Shown here piece after piece: positions 25,391 through 32,545 of a DNA stretch of 64,000 bases (positions are counted from its first letter, which is position 1; each line of letters begins with the position of its first letter). The DNA comes from Alistipes shahii WAL 8301. Its GTDB lineage: Bacteria; Bacteroidota; Bacteroidia; Bacteroidales; Rikenellaceae. The stretch spans positions 2,046,001-2,110,000 of the forward strand of contig NZ_CP102253.1 of NCBI RefSeq assembly GCF_025145845.1. The letters are read 5' to 3'. Below the pieces are notes generated by a model that was not told the DNA's origin, searched no databases, and saw nothing but the letters and a program-made list of their open reading frames with translations. The position numbers and the translations under genes are program-made.

Positions 25391-28300
25391 GGCCGGTCAT
25401 CTTTGAATTTTATCTCGCCCGTTACGGTCAGTTCGAAATCATAACCTTCCACCAACATGTTAAAATTGGAAACGCTGAGGCGCAATTTCGGTGATGGATT
25501 GGATTGGCAGAATTGAGAGGTCCCAGCTCCATATAAGGAGGTAAGTGTTTTCTGATCTCGGGCCTCCTGATGAAAGAGGAACTGTACCCGTCCTTCTGCA
25601 GCCATTGCTGTTACCTTGTAGAGTCGTTTTACCAACTCCTTGCGGGTACATTCATAAAGTTCTGCCGGGGTATTTTCATAAAACAGGACCATGGTCCCCG
25701 TTTTTAAGATGTATTTCAAGGGGAAACCGTTCGTGTCGGTCTGCGGTACCAGATCGGGGCGGGCTTCCCGGTCAGCGCTGGCTTTGAAATATTGGGCAGC
25801 TTCGAGGTTGCTGACGAGTTCAAAGGTGCGTTTCGTTTTGCCCTTTTTGTCCTGGCCCTCATAGATGACCGTGCAATAGTTCCCCTCATTTACGACATGA
25901 TAATCCCGCTTGTACTCTTTTGCAGATAGGTCGCGCTGTTTTTTTAGCGCGATCGGATGTTTGACACTCGGTGTGAAGATCCGCACCTTGCGGATGGGAA
26001 TGCCCTTTTCCCGGTTCATCCAGATCGTGTATTCATCGGGATTCATCGCCGTCTTGAATCCGACCTTGTCGATTGCCTCCCGTACGCGATCCCGGACTGC
26101 ATCGTCGATAATCTTGTCGATGTCCGTCGGCTGTAACTGCGCGAGCGATTTGCGGATGACATAGCGGATCTCTCCATCCTGCTTAATAGCGCCGTAGAAG
26201 GTATCCTGATGCAACCGGCAGCGAGCCGTGTCTCCTTGCTGGTAGATTGGTTCCCCGTCGGCATTCAACTTTATCCGGCCGCGAACCCGTAACTTCCTGC
26301 GCGTCTGTTTGGTCATGTTGTCGGGCGTGTGGTGGGCAACGAGCAGTTCGTCGGCCGCCGCCTTGACATCTTCGGTAAAGGTCGGCCAGGGTTTCTCGAA
26401 GCGGGGTTTGCCGCTTTCGCCGTAGCCGTATCGCTCCTCGTCGGCGACATATTGCGCCCAGCGGTCGTACTCCCGGCGGCCGATACAGGCGATCGTGATG
26501 GCGTCGATGCAGTGGTGGACGTGGTTCGTGCGCTCCTTGCGGGCATACTCCTCCTGCAGTCCCCACATCTTGCGGAACGCGGCGGTCGTGGAACCTTTGA
26601 CCGTATAGATTCGGTCAAAAACCGTCTTCAGATAGAGCCGTGCATATTTGCCGATGATGCCGATGTCGACTCCCTGCCGATTGCTGAATCCTTCGGGAAT
26701 CTCGGCCATGGTGAAGCGTTCGTATTTCCCGCGCCAGTAGTCGAGTTGCATCTGCAAATAGTGACGGCGCTGAATGGCGTCGTCCTTTTCGGATTTAATC
26801 GCTGCGCTTTTGCTCCTGCGAACCTGGGCTTCAATCTGCTTTTGCAGACTCTCCATTTTTTCCCGCCAACCAAACGATTCGATCCGCTCCATGATCTCGA
26901 CATGGTTGGACAACTCGGCCGGCAGTTTCGCCCGTTTTGTCTCCCGGTTGAACCGGTTTTCGCAGAGCGTCTTGTTCATCTGCGAGTCATCGCCGCCGCG
27001 AGCCTGCGGGAGCGTGTGCTCGATGTCGAAATCCGGAGCCGACCCGACGAAGTCCGAAATGCGGATTTGCCGCCCGGTATAGGGACAGACGTGCTGCTGT
27101 TCTTCCCACAGCCGGTATTTCAGCACTTCGTCGTCCGAGGGTTTTATCTCGCGGCCGGTTTCGGCGGCATACTGGCTGTGGATCTCTTCGGCATATTTCC
27201 GATTCTCAACCTCCCGTTCCCGCTGATACTGCTCGATGGCCTTCCGCCTGTTCGCATCATTGAGTCCGCGGGCGAATTCAATCCGGATCTTCGTGTCTCG
27301 GTCGATCCTGCCTTCGCGTAACAGCGTGTTTATCAGGTTGCGCAATCGGAACAGGGCCCGCATGGCCATCGGGTTGCGAATGGCCGCAGTACGTGGAGAG
27401 CCGAGCTGCAGAATGCCATTTGCCTTGGGTTGCGCATCCGGATAGGTCTCGATTTTCGAGGGATGATAAAGACGCATCAGACGAGAGGCATCCAATCCAT
27501 GATCGCTGAAATAGTCGGCAATGCGGTGCTCCTTTGAATCGAACTTGTTATACGGATTTCGCTTGTAGTCAAGCAGCAGCGAGGCGATGTCCTGTTCGAT
27601 TTCATGCCGACGGCTTTCGTCGGCATAGACCTCCTTCGGAAGTGCCGCCCGCAGGTTGGCCAGGAATACCGCCTCGTCGTACCGATAGCCACAGCGCAGA
27701 TAGACCAGAATCTTGCCGATGGCATTTAGGCTCAACGCCGCGTAATCCTGCGGGAGTTTGATGGCTGCAAACGCTTTGGCTTGTTCATCCGTGAGTTGCA
27801 ATTTTTCGCAGGCCCAGCTACGCAGCCGACCTTCGTCGTTGAACGAAAAGAGGGCGTGCCATACGTCATTCAACATCTGGTCCTCGTTTTTTCCTGCTCC
27901 AAGCAGGTAAAGGCTGCGAATCTCCGTAATCCAGTCGTCTCCGAAGATCGCTTGCAGCGATGCCGTGACGGGGCATCCCGATACGGTGGCCGTGCGGGCG
28001 AAATTGAAACGATAAGGAGCTTCTGTACGCTCCTCTTTGCAGGCATATTTCCCTTTGCCGGCGATTCTGCGGGCGATCTCTTCGAAATCGAAATAAGGCT
28101 TGCTTTTCCGGAAGAAGAGCGAACGAATCGTCTCGAACTCTTCCTGTGTCAAAGGTCGTGGAGCATTGTCGCCCGGTCCTGTAATCCGGATGTTGTTGAC
28201 GAACGACAGCATCCGGAACTCCTCAAAACGGGGATGCGAAACGGGGCACCGACTCTTCGTCGGCTCGAAGGTGCATCGGCCGACTGACCCCTTCTGCGAT

Positions 28301-29046
28301 TTGAGGTCGCGCTGGAAAAAGATTGCCCGATGCAGCGCCTTACGCCATTCGTCGGGCAATTGCTGCCGGTCGCAGATGGCATTGAACTCGGCCAGGTAGT
28401 GTTCGTTGCGCGAGGTGTATTTGTCGCGGATTCGTTCCTTGTGTTGGTACAGTCCGTAGAAATATTCTCCGAGGTACCGACACCCTGCCGCTGCTATTTC
28501 AGCCGACAGATTTTTGATACACTCCTTGACCGTGCCGTCTTCTTTCTCATTTCCTGCTTCCTTGCGATTGCTGAGGAATCCGCGTCGCTGTGCCAAATGA
28601 TAAAGCGCCCGGCCAAGCAGCCAGCGCTGTGTGCGATTCCCGAGATCGAGCCGCTCGGACAGGGCTACATAACGATCGTGGTAAGGATTTCGATCCCCAT
28701 TGTCGTCGGTTCGCTGCCAACGGAGGAATTCATTGTCCTGCGGGTAACGTTTCTCTTTTTGCCAGGCGGTCAACAGCTCCTCGGGCAACGGCGGGCAAAG
28801 GTCGTAACGGATGAGTATTTTGAGCAGTTCGATTTTTCGCAGACGCCGCCGGAAATAGTGGCGGCGCAGTGCCCGGGCGCTCGTCCGATCCTGAACGGCA
28901 GGTTTTTCATTGTTTTTGTCGCGGGCAACTCCCTCCTGGAAAATGTCTACACCTTTGTCAATCAGCGTATATTCGTTCTCCGATTCATCGACAAGGGCCC
29001 ATCCCAGTGAGTTGGTGCCAAGGTCCAAACCCAATACTTTTGCCAT
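25384..29046 (-). CDS. cas9: Type II-C Cas9 nuclease
   Basis: Protein of 1,220 residues. RuvC-I LGLDLGTNSLGW with D8; arginine-rich bridge helix RRHYFRRRLRK near residue 60; RuvC-II KIRIEFARG with E590; HNH domain with CPYTGRQI, DIEHTLPQ (H677) and ENRFNRETK; RuvC-III HHCIDAITIA with H845 and D848. All catalytic residues are intact, so an active RNA-guided DNA nuclease is expected. Neither csn2 nor cas4 is present, hence II-C. The C-terminal third, holding the PAM-interacting domain, has no landmark that predicts the PAM. The gene is divergent from the tracrRNA. Confidence 0.98.
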   Translation of the reverse strand: MAKVLGLDLGTNSLGWALVDESENEYTLIDKGVDIFQEGVARDKNNEKPAVQDRTSARALRRHYFRRRLRKIELLKILIRYDLCPPLPEELLTAWQKEKRYPQDNEFLRWQRTDDNGDRNPYHDRYVALSERLDLGNRTQRWLLGRALYHLAQRRGFLSNRKEAGNEKEDGTVKECIKNLSAEIAAAGCRYLGEYFYGLYQHKERIRDKYTSRNEHYLAEFNAICDRQQLPDEWRKALHRAIFFQRDLKSQKGSVGRCTFEPTKSRCPVSHPRFEEFRMLSFVNNIRITGPGDNAPRPLTQEEFETIRSLFFRKSKPYFDFEEIARRIAGKGKYACKEERTEAPYRFNFARTATVSGCPVTASLQAIFGDDWITEIRSLYLLGAGKNEDQMLNDVWHALFSFNDEGRLRSWACEKLQLTDEQAKAFAAIKLPQDYAALSLNAIGKILVYLRCGYRYDEAVFLANLRAALPKEVYADESRRHEIEQDIASLLLDYKRNPYNKFDSKEHRIADYFSDHGLDASRLMRLYHPSKIETYPDAQPKANGILQLGSPRTAAIRNPMAMRALFRLRNLINTLLREGRIDRDTKIRIEFARGLNDANRRKAIEQYQREREVENRKYAEEIHSQYAAETGREIKPSDDEVLKYRLWEEQQHVCPYTGRQIRISDFVGSAPDFDIEHTLPQARGGDDSQMNKTLCENRFNRETKRAKLPAELSNHVEIMERIESFGWREKMESLQKQIEAQVRRSKSAAIKSEKDDAIQRRHYLQMQLDYWRGKYERFTMAEIPEGFSNRQGVDIGIIGKYARLYLKTVFDRIYTVKGSTTAAFRKMWGLQEEYARKERTNHVHHCIDAITIACIGRREYDRWAQYVADEERYGYGESGKPRFEKPWPTFTEDVKAAADELLVAHHTPDNMTKQTRRKLRVRGRIKLNADGEPIYQQGDTARCRLHQDTFYGAIKQDGEIRYVIRKSLAQLQPTDIDKIIDDAVRDRVREAIDKVGFKTAMNPDEYTIWMNREKGIPIRKVRIFTPSVKHPIALKKQRDLSAKEYKRDYHVVNEGNYCTVIYEGQDKKGKTKRTFELVSNLEAAQYFKASADREARPDLVPQTDTNGFPLKYILKTGTMVLFYENTPAELYECTRKELVKRLYKVTAMAAEGRVQFLFHQEARDQKTLTSLYGAGTSQFCQSNPSPKLRLSVSNFNMLVEGYDFELTVTGEIKFKDDRPC

Positions 29047-29082
29047 ATGAAGAAAGTGTTTTCTGTAAAATTAAATAAAAAA

Positions 29083-29114
29083 TTGCAGAAATTCATCTTT
29101 TTTTACTATATTTG
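29083..29114 (+). promoter_or_regulatory. tracrRNA promoter
   Basis: -33 TTG at 29083-29085 and a perfect -7 box TATATTTG at 29107-29114, spaced 21 nt. Predicted start at about 29120. Confidence 0.75.
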
Positions 29115-29119
29115 TGGTG

Positions 29120-29204
29120 TAAGAATTCTACATCTTATCACAATAAGGCTATATGCCGAAGGTTTTCAACCTATTGTCTCCGCGTACTCCGTGGAGACTT
29201 TTTT
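29120..29204 (+). ncRNA. tracrRNA
   Basis: About 85 nt. The anti-repeat (29120-29143) contains AATTCTACATC and CACAA, complementary to the crRNA repeat with a 4-nt mismatched bulge. Two short hairpins follow (GGC/GCC near 29147-29157 and AGGTT/AACCT near 29159-29171), then a 9-bp terminator stem GTCTCCGCG (29176-29184) / CGTGGAGAC (29190-29198) and six T. It is transcribed away from cas9. Confidence 0.92.
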
Positions 29205-29525
29205 ATATTTCGTGAATAATTTAAAAACCCTCGGTTGCTATTGCGGAGTGTGCCGGCGCTGTGGCTTTTTGCCTTCGGGAGTTCATGGTGCCGAAAACAG
29301 AAGGTCGCATGTCGGACCGTCCGCCACTCGCCGTGCGACGCACCGACATGAAGCATCTCCAATTGCAGCGTTCATCAAGGGCATATCGTTGGAATATGCA
29401 GGAATACTTTATATCGAGACTCTGAAACCGGGAAAACACGCGAATAGAAATTCAGCGACGCCTTCTGTTTCCGGGCGCATTCGTGCACGAGGCTCTGCCG
29501 CGGGCGGACGATGACGAACCGGATA
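29205..29525. other. No gene seen between tracrRNA and the GH2 terminator
   Basis: About 320 bp, GC rising to the host level. The short frames on both strands have no recognisable composition. This is probably the junction between the CRISPR locus and the older chromosome. Confidence 0.5.
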
Positions 29526-29570
29526 AAAAGCGCACCCCGAAATCCCTTTCCGGATTTTCGGGGTGCGCTT
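29526..29570 (-). terminator. Terminator of the GH2 gene
   Basis: AAGCGCACCCCGAAA paired with its complement TTTCGGGGTGCGCTT (about 18 bp including TCC/GGA with one bulge), T run on the minus strand. Confidence 0.85.
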
Positions 29571-29597
29571 CATTCGGGCGGGCGGCTGTCCGGCGCG

Positions 29598-31463
29598 TTA
29601 TCGGGCGGGATGTTCCGGGCGTTTGCTGAAAATGGCCTTGATCCGGTCCATGTCGAACTTGGCCGAGCGGTCGTAGCAATAGATGCCGTTCTGTTCCTGT
29701 TCCACGTCCGTGAGCTGGGTGTAGCAATAGCCCCACACCTGTCCGGAGAGCGAGAGCAGCGCGTCTACCTGGCCTTCGAGCCGCGTGTAGAACTCTTCGA
29801 GCGTACGGGGCGCCTGTCCGTAACCCCACGATTCGGTCTGGGAATCCGTGGCCTGCTTCTCCTGGTCCTTCACCCATTTGATGCCGCCGAATTCATCGAC
29901 CAGGTAGGGGCACGAGCCATCGTACTGCGGCCAGGCGTAGTTTGCGGTCGCCTTCACCTCGTTGAATCCGATGTTGCGCGTCTGGTCGCGGGTCGTCCGC
30001 AGGCGGGGATGGAAGAACGTGCCGTCGCTGAAGATTTTCTCTTTCAGTTTGGCCGGGTTCTGCTCGTAATTGTGGACGGCCCAGATGTCGGTCCTGACGA
30101 CGGCGCCGCCGCTGACGGTGTTGACGGGGCGCGTCGGGTCGAGGCGCCCCGTCAGGTCGTAGACGTCGGAGGCGAAGCGCGGGAACTGCGTGTTGTCGGG
30201 CCACCACTCCTCGTTCATCGGCGTCCACGTCAGCAGCGAGGGGTGGTTCCGGTCGCGGACCACGCATTCGGCCCATTCGGAGAGGAAGTTGCGGGCCGTC
30301 TCCACGTCGTTGGCATCCATTCCCCAGCTGGGGCTTTCGCCCCAGGTGATGTAGCCGAGTCTGTCGGCCCAGTAATAGTAGCGTTCCTCGAAAACCTTCT
30401 GATGCAGGCGCGCGCCGTTGAACCCGGCGGCCAGTCCCAGTTCGATGTCGCGGCGCAGGGCGTCGTCCGATGGAGCGGTCCAGATACCGTCGGGGTAGAA
30501 ACCCTGGTCGAGCACCAGCCGCTGGTAATAGGGTTCGTTGTTGAGGTAGATTTTGTTGCCTTCGATGTGGACCTTGCGCATCCCGACATAGGATTTCACG
30601 GCGTCGAGCACCTGGCCGTCGGGGGCGACCACCTCGTAGGTCAGGTCGTAGAGGAACGGGTCTTCGGGACACCAGAGCCGGGCCTTTTTGACCGGGATGA
30701 CGACGACGCTGCTGTTCGACGCCCGGACCTGCCGCGTGCCGACGACCTTGCCGCCGTCCCGAAGGGTCACCCGGAGCGTGTTCGGGCTTTCCCGGAAGAA
30801 CTGCGGGGCGACGATCAGCTGCTGCTGGTCGATGTCGGTCGTCATTTGGACGCGTGCGAGGGCCTCGGGAGCCACGGCCTCCATCCACACCGTCTGCCAG
30901 ATGCCTGTCGTGCGGGTGTAGTCGCAACTGTGCGAGGCGTATTGCAGCGACTGTTTGCCGGCAGTCTGTTTGCCGCTGCGCAGGTCGCTCGTGGCGAAGA
31001 CGACCAGACTGTGGCTGCCGCCCGACTTCACGAATGCGGTGATGTCGTAGGAGAACGACGTGCTGCCCCCGAAGTGGCGTCCGACGAAGCGGCCGTCGAC
31101 ATACACCTCGGAGGTGTAGTACACGGCTCCGAAGTTGAGCATCACGTTGCGTCCCGACCAGTCTGCCGGAATGTCGATCGTACGCTGGTACCAGATGCGG
31201 CCGATGAAGTCCGTGTGGCCGACGCCCGAGAGCTTGCTCTCCGGGGCGAACGGCACGATGATTTTGCCGTCGAATCCCTTCGAGCCGGCGTAGCCGCGTT
31301 CCAGGCCGCTTGCGCCGAAATCGAACGTGTAGGTCCATTCGCCGTTCAGGTTGATCCAGTCCGTCCGCTCGAACTGCGGGCGGGGATATTCCGGGCGGGG
31401 GATCTGCGAAAACAGACACGCGGCCTGAAGCAGGAAAAAGAGGGTGATTGCGGTTTTCTTCAT
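29598..31463 (-). CDS. Secreted glycoside hydrolase family 2 enzyme
   Basis: Protein of 621 residues with signal peptide MKKTAITLFFLLQAACLFSQ. Order: jelly-roll sugar-binding domain (residues about 35-195, with WYQRTIDIPADW and YTRTTGIWQTVWME), immunoglobulin-like domain (200-295), then a TIM barrel. Acid/base N417-E418 in TPMNEEW and nucleophile E524 in LVDEFGGI fit the GH2 plan. Substrate could be a beta-galactoside, beta-glucuronide or beta-mannoside. It is exported, probably periplasmic. It stands alone, with gene remnants upstream, and no transporter pair nearby. Confidence 0.92.
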   Translation of the reverse strand: MKKTAITLFFLLQAACLFSQIPRPEYPRPQFERTDWINLNGEWTYTFDFGASGLERGYAGSKGFDGKIIVPFAPESKLSGVGHTDFIGRIWYQRTIDIPADWSGRNVMLNFGAVYYTSEVYVDGRFVGRHFGGSTSFSYDITAFVKSGGSHSLVVFATSDLRSGKQTAGKQSLQYASHSCDYTRTTGIWQTVWMEAVAPEALARVQMTTDIDQQQLIVAPQFFRESPNTLRVTLRDGGKVVGTRQVRASNSSVVVIPVKKARLWCPEDPFLYDLTYEVVAPDGQVLDAVKSYVGMRKVHIEGNKIYLNNEPYYQRLVLDQGFYPDGIWTAPSDDALRRDIELGLAAGFNGARLHQKVFEERYYYWADRLGYITWGESPSWGMDANDVETARNFLSEWAECVVRDRNHPSLLTWTPMNEEWWPDNTQFPRFASDVYDLTGRLDPTRPVNTVSGGAVVRTDIWAVHNYEQNPAKLKEKIFSDGTFFHPRLRTTRDQTRNIGFNEVKATANYAWPQYDGSCPYLVDEFGGIKWVKDQEKQATDSQTESWGYGQAPRTLEEFYTRLEGQVDALLSLSGQVWGYCYTQLTDVEQEQNGIYCYDRSAKFDMDRIKAIFSKRPEHPAR

Positions 31464-31499
31464 GGTTGTTTTTGGTTGGTTTGCTTGTTTTCGGGGTGG

Positions 31500-31607
31500 T
31501 TATTCCGGTGCGATGTCGAACCGGCCGGGCGGCTCCGTGCGCTGCGCCCCGGCGAGCGGCGGCAGCATGCCGCAAGGGAGCAGCAGCAGGATGTGCGCAT
31601 GTTTCAT
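31500..31607 (-). pseudogene. Signal-peptide remnant upstream of the GH2 gene
   Basis: 35-codon frame starting MKHAHILLLLPCGMLPPLAG, ending soon after a plausible cleavage site. It looks like the start of a lost secreted protein rather than a working gene. Confidence 0.35.
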
Positions 31608-31759
31608 GGCTTCGTCTATGGGTTTGCTGTGCCGAAGTTACGAAACTTTTTCGGAATACGGAGCGGGTCAGAGGTTAATTTTGCAGGGGAACAGGCTGAA
31701 GACCCGAAAAAAATAGACTATATTCGTACGATCAAAACTGCCCGACTGATAGGAAAAAG

Positions 31760-31875
31760 AGACTCTTGCACTGTTGGGGACCCTGCACCTTCGTCGGAGC
31801 GCAGGTCCCGTGGCCGACGCTTTTCAACGGCCGGAACCTGAAAGGCTGGAAGACGGTCGGCGGGACGGAATCGTT
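31760..31875 (+). pseudogene. 5' remnant of a DUF1080-type (3-keto-disaccharide hydrolase-like) gene
   Basis: A plus-strand frame reads FVGAQVPWPTLFNGRNLKGW and then KTVGG, the typical start of secreted DUF1080 domains (LFNGxxLxGW). No start codon or downstream domain remains: the frame stops shortly after and the HMA-AraC gene begins. Together with the minus-strand remnant it marks an old deletion. Confidence 0.45.
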
Positions 31876-31910
31876 TTTGTGTTATATTTACGGATAAAAC
31901 GAATGCGGTT

Positions 31911-32483
31911 ATGGAACGGGAGAACGTCTTTTATATCAAAAACATGGTTTGCAACCGCTGCATTCTGGTCGTCACCCGGCTGCTCGAAAAAGCGGGGTTC
32001 ACGCCCCTCGATGTCGGACTGGGAACGGTCGTCGTGCAGGAGAAGCCCGGCCGGGAGCAGCGGGAGGCGTTCCGCAAACTGCTCGAAGCCTACGGGTTCG
32101 AACTGATCGACGACAGCCGGATGCGCCTCATCGAGCAGATCCGGACGGCCGTGATCGAATTGGTGCATTACAGCGAAGATGCCTCGAAAGTCAACCTGTC
32201 GGATTACCTGCGCGAACGCTGCCACCGTGATTACAGTGCGTTGAGCAAGCTCTTTTCGGAGGTCAACGGCATCAGCATCGAGAAATACTTCCTCGCCCAG
32301 CGGATCGAGCGGGTCAAGGAACTGCTGGCCTACGGCGACCTGACCGTCAGCGAGATCGCCGACAAACTCCGTTATTCGAGCGTGGCGCACCTCAGCGCCC
32401 AGTTCCGCGCCCAGACCGGGATGTCGCCCACTGAATTCCGCCGGCTGAAAGGACGCGGCCTGAAACCGCTGGATGAAGTGTAG
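31911..32483 (+). CDS. HMA-AraC fusion: copper-responsive transcription regulator
   Basis: Protein of 190 residues. The N-terminus YIKNMVCNRCILVV has a CxxC pair (C14, C17) in a ferredoxin-like heavy-metal-associated fold (residues 1-70); the C-terminal 80 residues form an AraC-type double helix-turn-helix (LSKLFSEVNGISIEKYFLAQ, SEIADKLRYSSVAHLSAQF). The gene lies 62 nt upstream of the copper ATPase on the same strand. Metal sensing through the HMA-like domain is inferred from the cysteines and the neighbour. Confidence 0.85.
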   Translation: MERENVFYIKNMVCNRCILVVTRLLEKAGFTPLDVGLGTVVVQEKPGREQREAFRKLLEAYGFELIDDSRMRLIEQIRTAVIELVHYSEDASKVNLSDYLRERCHRDYSALSKLFSEVNGISIEKYFLAQRIERVKELLAYGDLTVSEIADKLRYSSVAHLSAQFRAQTGMSPTEFRRLKGRGLKPLDEV

Positions 32484-32532
32484 GTATAAATCATATCCAT
32501 AATTCTGTAACACCCGGAGCGTGTCGGGACCT

Positions 32533-32540
32533 TACCTTTG
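32533..32540 (+). promoter_or_regulatory. copA promoter -7 box, 5 nt from the ATG
   Basis: TACCTTTG. The ATG at 32546 lies where transcription should begin, so the copA mRNA is probably leaderless. CCCG-N8-CGGG at about 32514-32529 between the two genes may be a regulator site. Confidence 0.55.
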
Positions 32541-32545
32541 TTCCC

